From contig MU835505.1 of assembly GCA_029204225.1 (NCBI GenBank), positions 1-38,548 on the forward strand: 38,548 nucleotides of DNA, read 5' to 3'. The stretch is from Diphasiastrum complanatum (Eukaryota; Streptophyta; Lycopodiopsida; Lycopodiales; Lycopodiaceae). The position numbers and the translations under genes are program-made. Positions 25,715-36,636 of this stretch are shown piece after piece. The stretch's first letter is position 1, and each line of letters starts with the position of its first letter. The notes beneath the pieces were generated by a model. The model did not search any database and was not told where the DNA came from. It was given only the letters and a program-made list of their open reading frames with translations.

Positions 25715-27507
25715 CAGAATACATTCACTCTGATTAGTCTATCCCCGAGGGATATACCGAGGTCCCTCGATATATCTCTCATACCAAGGTGGTGTATTTC
25801 AACCACGCGCAATGACGACCCATTCTTCTATTTCAAAGAGGTCGGATCACTGACTTAGACATGCATGAAACATCTCATTTCCAAATACAACGTCAACTGA
25901 GTCTTGCAACCTAAGCACAATGTCCATAGAGATTTTAACTTTTGATAATTGTGAGCATACTATGAAGAGACGTGACTAGCATGCTATCTAACTTGATCAT
26001 CATTAACAAGCCCATATCAAAGTAACCATGCTAACTTGAAATTGGAGCCAAGCCAAGTACGGGTTATGCTAAGCTAATCATGCCAACGACATTCCACAAT
26101 CCAATCGTCATATCCCATTATCACAAGAGCTTAAGAAGGGAAAATTATGCTTCAATAATTGGGTTTAAATGTATACCTTTATGAGCCAAGGGACCCATGT
26201 GCCGTGAAAAACCCCAAGTCACTTGCCCATTGTACCTTGCTTATCGTGGAGGATAACCAGTGATGATGATGACAGAGTTTGTTGTCCAACTTCCCGAGTG
26301 GCATTCCTAGAACTCTGATCTAGCGCCTACCACAGACTGTGGGCCTGACTGCGACTGCCTCCAATTATGGAGGGCTTTGTTCCTCTTTCATGGGCGTTAA
26401 TTGAGGACTCACTCTAGATCAAAACACGTTGTTGGTTTCTGCTTTGATTGGCCGATCAGTTTGGATATTGGGAGTTGTTATATATCTGGCAACGCTTGAG
26501 GCTATTGCCTTCCTATCCGTGATGGAGTAGAATGATGCTGACAGACTGCGCTGGTGTTTGTGTTGTAATCTGACCAAGAAGGTTCTTAGGAGCATGGATT
26601 TATGATAGGATGGATTCGTGCAGAACTATCTGCCAGACTGATCCTTGTAGCTCCTCATAAACACGATATGAGCGGTAGCTCTAACAGGCAAGATGTGCGC
26701 GACAGATGCAGCAACCAGGACTCAGAACTTTGCAAAAATCATCAACAACTCAAGCTGATAGGTGTTCAATTGAATGAGTGGACTGGAAAACATGAAAGAG
26801 CTACTACTGTTTGAAGGGGGTTGAAGAGGAGCATAGGTAGCATTTGCATATCGATTCCAGATTTACGACCATCGGTAACTTGATCTACGGCTATTGTGGA
26901 TGAAAAACCTTGATCGGCTACCCCAACCTCAACCCACTTCAGTTGTAAATGTGATTATCCAGAAGTTACAATCTTTTACAAGTCCTCTTTTTCAAACACA
27001 ATTTAGACATCTTTCAAGTGTATCTATACTGTACAATAATAGACAGAGGGAAAAATAGTATTATTGATCTGGACTCCTCAACTGATACAGACACACATTG
27101 TTACTAGGTTAGTCGTCGTCGAGTTTGGATCAGAGGCAGCGGCTCTCCAGTGCGCTCCCATTGGGCCAGGTAGTAACAACATTACCTTCACATTGGCATC
27201 GTGCCTTCAGCTGCCAATAACTTATGTAGGCGGGCAGGTCGGCTACACAGGCAGGTTGTTGATGATCCATAGAGCTGGATATGTACCCAGGATCTATGCC
27301 CAAACAGGGTGTTGATGGCATCAACTGATGGTATGGTAGGGAGTACCAGTAATCACTAAGTAATCCACGACTAATGTGATGATAGCCAGTGGACTCGTTC
27401 GCTCTGAGATACACTTGCCAACCCAGATGGCAAAAAGCCAAAAACTTACTACCACTCTCACCGTCTCAAGACACTCCTCTCGACACTTTTCAGATTCTTT
27501 CCCACCA
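25715..27507. other. Non-coding flank between the copia and gypsy elements
   Basis: Starts with the right CAGAA duplication (25715-25719). A cgaggg(a/t)tatacc...ccctcaa/g block near 25743 repeats one at 19451, which would be about 65 bases away without the copia insertion. The frames at 26602-26814 and 27064-27315 have no recognisable domain. GC content rises after about 27060. The last five bases, CACCA, are the left target duplication of the gypsy element. Confidence 0.5.
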
Positions 27508-27863
27508 TGTTACGAGCTCGTAACCAGTGCCGAACCCTAGAGAACACAGATAGGTCAGATACCACAGTCAGGGTCGTGTCCAGCGTACATGACAACAGGG
27601 CAAGACAGTGTGAGTAGTGTGCCCCAGCACGGTCCATAGCCATGGCGAGCCTAACACAGCCTAGGGACCCTGTCAGCAGGATAGGGCCCCCAGTTGGGTC
27701 CCGACGTGCAGTCGGCCACGTCAGTGCACGTGGCCGACACTTGGCAGTAGCATGCTACCAGTCCTCACACTGGGCTAGGAGGGGCTTACTCTATATCAGG
27801 GAGTAGGCAAGGTTGGGTGGATCAGTTAGTGTTTGCCCTACTGTGGTATTAGGATCTATTACA
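27508..27863 (+). repeat. 5' LTR of the gypsy element
   Basis: 356 bp, TGTTACGAGC...CTATTACA. A TATA-like box (ctctatatcagg) is at about 27790-27801. GC-richer than the surroundings. Confidence 0.95.
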
Positions 27864-27864
27864 C

Positions 27865-27877
27865 TGGTATCAGAGCC
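27865..27877 (+). other. Primer-binding site for initiator tRNA-Met
   Basis: TGGTATCAGAGCC, one base after the LTR. Confidence 0.93.
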
Positions 27878-27959
27878 ATCTCCTTCTTTGGAGCTCAGTT
27901 TCAGCAGGGGAGAAATCCATCAGAGTGCATAGCAACTATGGTTAATATGCAAAGATAGA

Positions 27960-28450
27960 TAGAGCAGGGTCAGCGCTGGAGAACCAGCTATCTATGGTGG
28001 AAATCTCCGTAGGATTACTTGTTTTTACAGTAAATTTGGATCAGCTTTCTAGGCCAGGTCCAGCGCTGCCAATCAGGGTTTAAACTTCGATTTTGGAGTG
28101 GAAATTCCGGATTTTGGAGCGTTTTCAAGTCAGGAAGTTTGATGCAGACCAGCGCTGTCAGAGCAGCCTCCTTCCTTGAGTTTTGAGTGGAAATCAGTGA
28201 CAAATTAAGCAAGATTTGAAGCGGATTTCTACAGCAGGTCCAGCGCTGGACAATAGGGGACAAATTTTAGAATTTATCCTTGTATTTCAAAGGTTTTCTA
28301 GAAGTCTGAGCTTCAGACTTGCTTGTCACAGACCAGCGACCTACCAGCTGAGATCAAATCAGAGATTCAAGCGGATTTTTGAGTCTAAATTTGGACAAAT
28401 CGAGCCAGACAGGTTGCTGTCAGACCAGCGAGGGGGGATAGCAAAAGTTT
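27960..28450 (+). repeat. Degenerate ~90-bp periodic repeat in the gypsy leader, about six units
   Basis: The motif CAGCG, usually within (G)(A/T)CCAGCGCTG, starts at 27971, 28061, 28150, 28241, 28334 and 28426: steps of 90, 89, 91, 93 and 92 bases. The first four carry the palindrome AGCGCT. A second motif, G(A/G)TGGAAAT, recurs in the first three units. The reading is old tandem duplication inside the untranslated leader. Confidence 0.7.
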
Positions 28451-28643
28451 CAGATCTTGTTGCACATTTTCCAACCTCAAATCAGTGGAGGAAGAGCTGA
28501 AAGGGCTTTTCTTGATTCTCTCTGTGGAAGTACAGTCCTCAGAAACAGCTAAGTCATCTTTCCTTTTCCTTGTACAGTTGTAAATTAGTCTTTTAGACTT
28601 TTTTTCCTTCAGAAGTTAAGGTAGCTCTCTTTCAGTTCCGAAG

Positions 28644-29583
28644 ATGACCACTCCTCAGGGACCTGATCAACCCCCGGAGAGAGGCTTCGACGAACTTGAA
28701 ACAGAAGCCTTGGCTTACAGAAAAGGGAAGGAACCCATGGAAGTAGAAGAACAGGAACAGTTCGCCGAAGAACTCGACGAACTGGTTACCAAGGAGCAGT
28801 TCCTCCAATTGGTAACAGAAGTGGATGAACTGAAGTTGGCATTAGCCAATTTCAAATCCAGTGTGGACGACTCGTTCGCTGACTCAAAAATTTGATTTTG
28901 AGTTCCGCGAAAGGAAGCCTTCCCTCCACTTCTCAGTTATCCCCTTCTCCACTTCCATCAGTTTCGGGTGAGACTTTACGGTCTCACCCCAGTGTTTTTA
29001 AAGATTTAAAGCCTCCTACTTTTAATGGGGAAGAGAAGGATAGAAATGCAGATATTCTACAAACCTTCCTCAGCAAATGGAAGAACATTCATGCTCTTAA
29101 CAGACCCTTGACCATTTGCAAACAATTGAGGCCAGTCTTTCTTTAGGGCCTATGGCCTATAAGTGGTGGTTAAATCTCCAGGAGACTGGGCAGACTCCCC
29201 GGTCATGGAAAGCTTTTGAAGAAGCTTTCCTAAGAGAATTTCTACCAGAAAATGAACTGGATAGAGCCTGGGAAGCCTGGGAAAGAACAGTAATGGATAA
29301 TCTCTCATCCAATATATCTCGCAGTATCGAGAAGCAATTTTAAAGATTAAAAATATGGATGACTATCAGAAAATCAGGGATTTGTCCCGTGGCCTCAAAG
29401 ATGAATATAAAGTAGAGGTCCAGAGAAACTCGCCTACTACCCTTGAGCAAGCTCTCAGATATGCTCAAATCTATGATGATTCAGTGGGTAGGAAGAGGGC
29501 GAGACAGCAACCACTTTCTGAGCAGCCTTCTCAGAAAAGACTTTCAATTTCAAAAGAATTTTTAAAAAGAAAAGAAAGAAGAT
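28644..29583 (+). pseudogene. Gypsy gag, broken
   Basis: Starts at ATG 28644 with an acidic, Glu-rich N-terminus and a likely coiled coil (about residues 46-75), stops at 28893, and continues in other frames: LKPPTFNGEEKDRNADILQT (capsid start), AYKWWLN and SWKAFEEAFLREFLPE (capsid core), a stop near 29341, then RDLSRGLKDEYK and LEQALRYAQIYDD. These blocks match the order of chromovirus gag. At least three frame or stop lesions. Confidence 0.85.
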
Positions 29584-29599
29584 AAATTTAAAGGTGAGC

Positions 29600-30050
29600 T
29601 CCTCAGAAACGCCCTTCACTCATACAGCCCCTTAAAACCAGATGATTTTGAGAAAGCCAAACAAGAACATTTGTGCTTTGTGTGTATGGGCAAGGACACA
29701 CAGTCAGACAGTGTCCCAAGGGGCCTTTCACTAAAAAAGATAAGAAAGATAAAAAACAAGTTCATTTTGTTCAGACTGTATGTTTCCCCAGTGACTCGGC
29801 AGCTTCCGAGACCAAGTGTATCATGAAGATCATGAACACTGTTGCCAGCTGACCTCTGCAATGCTAGCGAGACCCTTCAGATTTGGGCCGCATGGACCTA
29901 GTACGTATGCATGGGAAAGTTGGTAACCAGTCAGTAAGAGTCATGGTTGATGATGGGGGCAACCCATAATATCATTCAACCACACCCTGTTTAAAAAGCT
30001 CAAACTACCAGAAGTACCTAGTCAGCATAGGTACATAGTTTCATTAGCTA
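29600..30050 (+). pseudogene. Gypsy zinc knuckle and protease remains
   Basis: A zinc knuckle can be seen at 29673-29719, but one inserted base puts its first half (CFVC) and second half (GQGHTVRQC) in different frames. Further on, MDLVRMHGKVGNQSVRVMVDDGG near 29890-29960 corresponds to the protease active-site region; the expected D-S/T-G-A reads DDGG and a stop follows within a few codons. Confidence 0.65.
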
Positions 30051-30379
30051 AGAGTGAAGATAAAAAATATGGGAAACTATGGTAAGTAAGTTAAATCTTG
30101 GTATTCAGGGGTACCAAGATGAAATAAACTTTCAGATAATGCACCTGATCGACAGGACATTGTTCTCGGGAGAGATTGGCTCTACAGTTTAGGACCTTCC
30201 CTCCACAGAAACTATCAGGAGAACACCCTCAACTTTCAGCATAAAGGCCGAGAGATCCAGTTGCATGGGGAGCATGATGTTCCTAACAGCCCTATGGTCT
30301 GCAGTTCAGAACTCTGTCAGCTAATCGGAGACGAAGACCATCAGGTAATTCTTATGTGACTTTCAGTTTATTCCTGAAG

Positions 30380-31140
30380 TTTCTATTTCCAGTTCTATTC
30401 AACAAAAAAATCAGTAAATTAGAAACTTTATTGTCTAAATTTAAAGATGTTTTTTCTGAAGATTTGCCACATGGTTTACCACCTAGCAGAGAGGTAGATC
30501 ATGTAATAAACCTAGTACCAGGTACATCACTATTTCTAAACCTCCGTATCGGGTCAGCCGAACAGAGGATGAAGAAATAACTAGCAGTTAACAGACTATC
30601 TTGGGAAAGGCCAAATTCAAACCAGTAGTTCACCATGGGCCTCACCAGTCCTATTGGTGAAAAAGAAAGAGGGGTCTATGCGTCTTTGCATAGATTACAG
30701 AGCCCTCAATAAAGTCACAATTAAGAATAAATACCCTATGCCTCGGGAAGACGAGTTGTTTGATCAACTCGACGGGCTAAGTTTTTCAGCAAAATAGACC
30801 TCAGATCGGGATATCATCAAGTCCGTATAAAATCGGAAGATGTCTCGAATACAGCTTTTAGGACTCGTCATGGTCATTATGAGTTTAAGGTGATGCCATT
30901 TGGGCTCACAAATGCTCCAGCTACCTTTATGACCTTGATGAACAATGTCCTCAGACCATACTTGGGTAAGTTTGTAGTCGTATCCTCAGAAAGGTGTTCG
31001 ACTGCTCAGAAAGCATAAGCTTTATTCTAAACAATCCAAGTATGAATTCTTCGTTGAAGAAGTAGCATATTTGGGTCACATTATCTCTTCAGATGGGATT
31101 AAGATGAACCCAAATAAGGTTAAAGCCATACTTAGTTGGC
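30380..31140 (+). pseudogene. Gypsy reverse transcriptase, lacking the YxDD box
   Basis: RT blocks in broken frames: [51 protein letters not shown], then DLRSGYHQ-, [11 protein letters not shown]- and LGKFVVV-like blocks recoverable in shifted frames. Directly after the FVVV block (about 30970-30985), where Y-I-D-D should follow, the sequence jumps to a [13 protein letters not shown]-like block, so roughly 20 codons with the catalytic aspartates are missing. FLGLADYYKRVV ends the region. This copy cannot make active RT. Confidence 0.85.
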
Positions 31141-31179
31141 TGAGACCTCAAAATATTTTGGAACTTCAGATCTTTCTTG

Positions 31180-32845
31180 GTTTGGCGGATATTACAAACG
31201 AGTTGTCAAGGAATATGCTCAGATAGCAGTTCCTATGACAAATCTTCTTAAGGGGAAGGGAAAGGAATTCATTTGGGAGTCCGCACAACAGGAGAGCTTT
31301 GATGCTCTCAAAACAGCCTTAGCTACAGCACCAGTTTTAAAAGTCGTTGACCCCAATCAGCCATTTGTGATCGAAATAGATGCTAGCGACTTTGCAGTAG
31401 GTGCTGTGCTAACTCAGGGTGGACGACCAGTTGCGTTCGAGAGTAAAAAACTCGAGCCAGCTCAGACTAGGTACAATGCCTATGAAAAGGAACTCTTTTC
31501 TATAGTCCATGCCCTTAAGACTTGGAGGCATTATTTGTATGGTGCCAACTTTGAGGTCCTGACAGACCATGAGAGTCTCAGATACCTTTGCAATCAACCT
31601 GAGCTTAGAGGTCGGAAAGCTCGTTGGGCAGAGTTGATGCAAGAGTTTGACATGTCTATCAGATATAGGCGTGGAAAATTCAATACAGTAGCAGATGCCC
31701 TTAGCAGAATGCCTATGATAAACGAGCTGAGTTTTACTCAGATTCGTAATGAGTTACTCGAGTCCTTGAGAGAGAAATGCCAGCATGATGCATTCTTCTC
31801 TATTATCTGGAACTCAGTCCAGAACAGACAGTTACAGACTCCAGAACCAGTTCCCGGGGCTGGTACCAGTTCATCCAAGAATACGGCAGCTTCCGTTGAG
31901 GATGACGATGAGTCCGAGTATACGTCGTCAGATGACGTTGAGGATTTTGAGCCTGTATTACCCAAGCAAACCCTAGTGGTTGAGGGTCAGTTGACTCAAG
32001 GATTCAAATGGAAACAGTATTCCATTCAGGATGAGTACTTGCTCTATAGAGATAGAGTATGTGTCCCCAATTCAGAGGATTATAGGCAGCAGGTCCTATA
32101 TGAATGTCATGACAATCCTAGCGCGGGACACCCAGGCATACAGAAGACCTATGAGCTTCTTCGTAGGCAATTTTTCTGGCCCAGTATGAAAAAGGACGTC
32201 CACCAGTATGTAACCAGTTGCCAGAAATGTCAAGTAAATAAAGCAGAGCATTTAAAGGCAGGAGGGTTGTTGCATCCCTTAGAAATACCAGCTGGTAAAT
32301 GGGAGAGTATCTCCATGGATTTTATAGTAGGCTTGCCTAAAACCCAAAAGGGTAATGACGCTATATGGGTCACAGTTGACCGTCTGTCCAAAATGGCTCA
32401 TTTTATTCCGACCAAAACAATCGTTAGAGCTCCAGAGTTAGCGAGGTTGTTTGTAGACGGGCTATTTAAATTGTACGGTCTACCTTCCGGCATAGTCAGC
32501 GACCGGGACAGTAAGTTTACTGGAAATTTTTGGAGGGCAGTATTCCATCATCTCCATACTAAACTTAATATGAGTACCACCGACCATCCACAGACGGATG
32601 GTCAAACAGAAAGGGTAAATCAAGTGCTGGAGGATATGCTTCGTGCATACGTAAGCAAGAAGCAAACTAATTGGGAGGAGTATCTCTCGATATTAGAGTT
32701 TGCTTACAACAGTACCAAACATTCAGCTACGGGATACAGCCCATTTATGCTGATGTACGGTTTTCAGCCACGCTCACCCACAGCTGTAGGGTTTAAACAA
32801 GAAAAAGTTGAAGCAGCCAGAAACTTTTTAGAAGACCTAAACTAG
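31180..32845 (+). CDS. Gypsy RNase H and integrase, long intact reading frame
   Basis: Open frame of 569 codons when read from ATG 31136; the first dozen or so residues are out of the family's frame, so the true product would be part of a polyprotein and not start there. Residues by that numbering: RNase H with Asp82, Glu119, Asp144 and Asp187 (IEIDASDFA, AYEKEL, LTDHES, VADALSR); an acidic Ser/Asp-rich linker (250-272); integrase zinc domain His325, His332, Cys362, Cys365; catalytic core Asp395, Asp456, Glu492 with 35 residues between the last two, as DD35E requires. TAG at 32843-32845. Catalytic residues are all present although upstream RT is destroyed. Confidence 0.9.
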
Positions 32846-33363
32846 ATGATAGAACATGCTAAGCGTAGCATTAGACAATCCCAGGATCGAGCCAGGCATT
32901 ATGCAGATCCACACAGACGGGATGTGCAGTTCTCCACCGGTGAGAAAGTCTACTTGAGAGTCCCAGTTGACTCTAAAACCCTCAAATCAGGAGTGTGTGC
33001 TAAGTTGTCTCCAAGGTATTGTGGTCCCTTTACCATCAGTAGGAGACTAGGCGAGGTCACCTATGAACTAGAACTCCCACACAGCAGTAAGGTTTTTCCA
33101 ATCTTTCATGTAAGTTAGTTACGAAAAGCCTTAACCAGATCAGACAATCTGGTAGGGGACAGTGTTCTAGTTCTCCCATTGGATCCTCAATAATCTCCAC
33201 ATGAACCAGAGGAGATTCTTGATAGTAGAGAGACTCTCATACTCTATACCGAGAATATCTGGTTAAGTGGAATGATCAGCCTGTTGAGAATGCCACTTGG
33301 GAAAGAGGCAGCGTCCTTCGCAAGATTTTTCCAGACTTTGTCTTAGAGGACCAAGATGGTTCT
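32846..33363 (+). pseudogene. Gypsy integrase C-terminus and chromodomain, broken
   Basis: After the stop at 32843 the same frame continues: RARHYADPHRRDVQFSTGEKVYLRV, KLSPRYCGPFTISRRLG (the G-P-F/Y integrase C-terminal motif) and FHVS, then a stop at 33118. The chromodomain follows: EEILDSRE near 33209, a frame change, then YLVKW...QPVENATWE and LRKIFPDF. Chromodomains can steer integration towards marked chromatin. It ends at TAA about 33366. Confidence 0.85.
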
Positions 33364-33364
33364 T

Positions 33365-33376
33365 AAGGGGAGGGAG
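33365..33376 (+). other. Polypurine tract of the gypsy element
   Basis: AAGGGGAGGGAG adjoins the 3' LTR. Confidence 0.9.
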
Positions 33377-33734
33377 TGTTACAAGCTCGTAACCAGTGCC
33401 GAACCCTAGAGAACACAGATAGGTCAGATACCACAATCAGGGTTGTGTCCAGCGTACATGACCAACAGGGCAAGACAGTGTGAGTAGTGTGCCCCAACAC
33501 GGTCCATAGCCATGGCGGGCCTAACACAGCCTAGGGATCCTGTCAGCAGGATAGGGCCCCCAGTTGGGTCCCGACGTGCAGTCGGCCACGTCAGTGCCAC
33601 ATGGCCGACACTTGGCAGTAGCATGCTACCAGTCCTCACACTGGGCTAGGAGGGGCTTACTCTATATCAGGGAGTAGGCAAGGTTGGGTGGATCAGTTAG
33701 TGTTTGCCCTACTGTGGTGTTAGGATCTATTACA
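33377..33734 (+). repeat. 3' LTR of the gypsy element
   Basis: 358 bp, differing from the 5' LTR at only a handful of positions and small indels. Followed by the right CACCA duplication (33735-33739). Confidence 0.95.
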
Positions 33735-33739
33735 CACCA

Positions 33740-34460
33740 TTACTCTTAAAACCTCAACGTGCAACATGCTCAAGTTCCAAGAGGCAACTAAGATCACGAT
33801 CCAACGAGACAAAGGAATATACATTACTCAAAAGGCAAGCAAGCTCACAACCCATTCCTAATGCACGAGGCTCTCACATTCTCTAATTTCAACAAACAAA
33901 ACTCCTTGGCTTCATTCTCTCTCCACGCTCTCACCTTCAACAAGAAATTCTCAATGCTTGGCCTCACTCTCTCACCCTCCCACATTCATTCTCTCCCGTG
34001 AATGCCAAAAGGGCTCTCTCCCTTTTATAGGCAGCCTCCAATCCTCCAATCCTCCCCTTCATAATGCCAACTTTTCACCTTTCAATCCTTTCATGCCATG
34101 CATCCCGCTTTGTACAAGGTCTTTAACTTGGGATTGGACTTGAAGTGGTACCCCCTTTGTCTTGAAAAGATGTTTTTGTCACTGGTATCGGGGTACCACT
34201 TGTGTGATCCACTTTCTCTTTTGCACTTGTGGGTGACATAAATAGCAAGTACTTTACTTGATTGTATTTCTTAATTGGGTAGTCATCTTTGCTACTTATG
34301 GTCAACCCCCTACCACTTTTAGGTAGGATATTTTTGTTAGGCCCTTTTTGGCCACCACTTTTATTTTCCTTTTACGTGTCTGTGGCCCATGGCTCAAGCT
34401 GTTGAGGTGATTTGTCTGTCGGGGTGCCACTTTGACTTGCACTGGAACTTGCCTATATTT
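33740..34460. other. Non-coding flank right of the gypsy element
   Basis: Continues the sequence interrupted at 27507. CT-rich around 33900-34010 with a 'cccttttataggcagcc' TATA-like stretch near 34019. No coding frame supported. Confidence 0.4.
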
Positions 34461-34463
34461 ATG

Positions 34464-34930
34464 TCATAGTTTCCTTGACCCTGTCCCATAATTTCTGACC
34501 ATTTTTTGCGAGTTGATTTTTCTCTTTGTCGGTTTTTTATTGTGTATCGTTACTGGTGAGCACTCATGACTTGGAGTTTCTTCAAGGCAACCGGTCCCCT
34601 GAAAAACACAGTAGGCAATTTTTTGTATTAGTAAAAAGTAGCTCACCATAGTCATGTGATCGTTGAATAGGTCATGTTCATTATCGAAAGTCATGGAATT
34701 TGGATCGGTATTCATAGGGTCGGTCCACACTGGTTCTTCTATTTCCTCTCAATTTGAGCTACCATTTCTGTTGCCCTCATCTGGAGGTACAACTTCAATT
34801 GGCTGATTGCTAAGTATTGCTGGTATTGCCTCCTCAAACTTAGTGGGCTTCCCAAGACTCACCTGCCAATCACTCTCTTCCATCCACTCTTCTCTAGGGG
34901 GTCTGTTCGTAACTCACTTTGGGGTACCGT
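34464..34930 (-). pseudogene. Unrecognised acidic minus-strand coding relic
   Basis: A minus-strand frame can be followed from about 34930 to 34464, interrupted by one stop near 34745. It is acidic and Asn/Asp/Met-rich in the middle (DPMNTDPNSMTFDNEHD) and basic at the end. No known domain. It lies on the same strand as the gag-like frames further right and may be part of the same element. Confidence 0.3.
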
Positions 34931-34956
34931 CAGTACGCTCAACCTAGCCTCTCTGG

Positions 34957-35300
34957 GTATGAGTTGTTTTCTGAGTGTGTCGTGGGCCTCTTGTCATTGG
35001 TCTCCTCTCGTCTATCCTGAGGGGTTACTTTAAAGTTTGTAGGTGGTAAATCTCTATCAACCTCATGTTGGATATCGTAATAGTTTAGCTCGCCATTGGG
35101 TGGAACTAGTGACTTGTTTCCTTGCTAGGTATGAGTGTGTTTTCTGAGTGTGTCGTGGGCCTCTTGTCATTGGTCTCCTCTCGTCTATCCTGAGGGGTTA
35201 CTTTAAAGTTTGTTGGTGGTAAATCTCTATCAACCTCATGTTGGATATCGTAATAGTTTAACTCGCCATTGGGTGGAACTAGTGACTTGTTTCCTTGCTG
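34957..35300. repeat. 172-bp tandem direct duplication
   Basis: Copies 34957-35128 and 35129-35300 are almost identical; differences include a two-base change near 34965/35137, GTAGG/GTTGG, and TTTAG/TTTAA. 172 is not a multiple of three, so the duplication shifts the frame of the minus-strand reading frame it falls in. Confidence 0.92.
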
Positions 35301-35456
35301 GTTTACCTTTTGAACAAAAGATGACCCTATCATTTTTTTGACTTTCTTTCTCATTAACGAGGATGGTCTAAGCAACTTCCACAAAGTTACTTCTATGTTC
35401 AGATCATTTGAAATTTTTGGTAGGCCTACACTTCCTACACTACTACTTAAATACAC
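35106..35456 (-). pseudogene. Unrecognised minus-strand frame overlapping the tandem duplication
   Basis: 116 codons from ATG 35456: a Ser/Val/Gly start, a basic middle, and a hydrophilic, disordered-looking tail that runs into the second 172-bp copy. No domain recognised. It may be the continuation of the gag-like frame at 35750-36145. Confidence 0.3.
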
Positions 35457-35749
35457 CCTTCTCTCCGATGATGTATTTTTGCTTTGGTTCTTGTGGCTCT
35501 AGGCAATAGCCAAGTATTGGCGATTTTCTTTCCCAAGAAGATCCGAGGAGGTCGTTTCCCAATCACTTTTTCCCAGATACTTTTGTTAGCAAATTCTTGA
35601 TCAACGATGTTTTATGGGTTGCACAGGTGGAGTTACTTTGGGTAGAGCCCTCAAGACATGCTTTTCTAAAGGCGTTGTAACTGATGGTTGTCCTTGGGGA
35701 ATAACTCTCTTGTTGTGGGTTTCTACCCACACTCTCTTCCTAGTTTTGT

Positions 35750-36145
35750 TCATCCCTTCCTCTGAAGAGGTATCACTAGCATTTTCTGAGGGTGTTGCAT
35801 AGCTTTGTTTGTATTTTGAATTTTTGGGTCCACGGGGCTAGGCATGAGAGTGCATGTATCTAGATTTTTCACCTGCCCCTGACATTTTTGTCTTAAACAA
35901 CCATCATTTTGGGAATAACTGTAGATCATCTTTGGACAATCCTGACTAAGATGAGTCCCTTGACGATGTTGGCAACTTGGTGGTGTAGGTATGTCTAATG
36001 GGGTATGTTGTTGGCATTTTAGAATGTTAATGTCCAAAGCAAGTGTAGAGATTTTTTTGTTTATAGTACCCAGATAGTTTTCCAACATTTCTCTAACATC
36101 ATCCAAGCTTGATTTGGCTCTCGTATGCTCATGCCCCATGTTCAT
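35750..36145 (-). pseudogene. Gag-like frame with a coiled coil and damaged zinc knuckle
   Basis: 131 codons from ATG 36145; open sequence continues upstream of it. Residues about 12-43 (DVREMLENYLGTINKKISTLALDI) have heptad-like hydrophobic spacing, suggesting a coiled coil. Residues 59-71 read CQHRQGTHLSQDC, a zinc knuckle C-x2-C-x4-H-x4-C in which the second Cys is Arg (CGT, one transition from TGT). Coiled coil plus knuckle is a usual layout for retroelement gag or pararetrovirus coat protein; which one cannot be told here. Confidence 0.4.
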
Positions 36146-36149
36146 TGGT

Positions 36150-36636
36150 ATATGATTGATTTGGGGAACTGGTTGGACTGGGATTCTACCTGGACTTTTT
36201 TGAGGTTTTGAGCCCTCTAATGGTGTCTAATCCTAACCAAAATTCATGAAAGCCCTAGGAAAGCTTCATTGCATCTCTGAAAACGTGCTTACCAACTATT
36301 GGCTGAGAATTTTGAGATCTACCACACAATTAGTCCAAAAAACATCAAAAAACCTTGTTTTTTGACCAATTTTGACCAAAATTTGTGGGATAAATCCACA
36401 AATAAGTGCAAACTGATCCTAATCCCTGTAAATACATTGCATTCAAGCACTAAAAGTTCTGATTCTAGTCAAACATGGTTTCTATAGCCCGTTTATGGTC
36501 CAAAAACCCCAATTTTTGGTCCAAACTCACTATCTAATCAACCTTTTGACTATTAAAATATCATGAAATCAATAAATCCTATTATTAATTTGTAAACCAG
36601 CAAGTACAATCTGGAAAATGTACTACACCAGATTCT
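36150..36636. other. AT-rich non-coding DNA
   Basis: No supported coding or repeat features. Confidence 0.4.

Larger units (their letters stand above)
27508..33734 (+). mobile_element. Ty3/gypsy chromovirus LTR retrotransposon, structurally complete, RT defective
   Basis: 6227 bp flanked by CACCA duplications (27503-27507 and 33735-33739). Order: LTR, tRNA-Met primer site, leader, gag, protease, RT, RNase H, integrase, chromodomain, polypurine tract, LTR. RT before integrase defines gypsy; a C-terminal chromodomain marks a chromovirus. The two LTRs are almost identical, pointing to a fairly young insertion, yet gag, RT and the chromodomain frame are broken. Confidence 0.95.

Noticed and set aside
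27060-27480. Candidate gene in the GC-richer stretch left of the gypsy element
   Set aside because: Short frames on both strands with no recognisable domain or start context.
34599-34646. Possible intron on the minus strand (GTGAGC...TTTTTCAG)
   Set aside because: At 48 bases it is shorter than usual for plant introns, and the surrounding frame is too degraded to test it.
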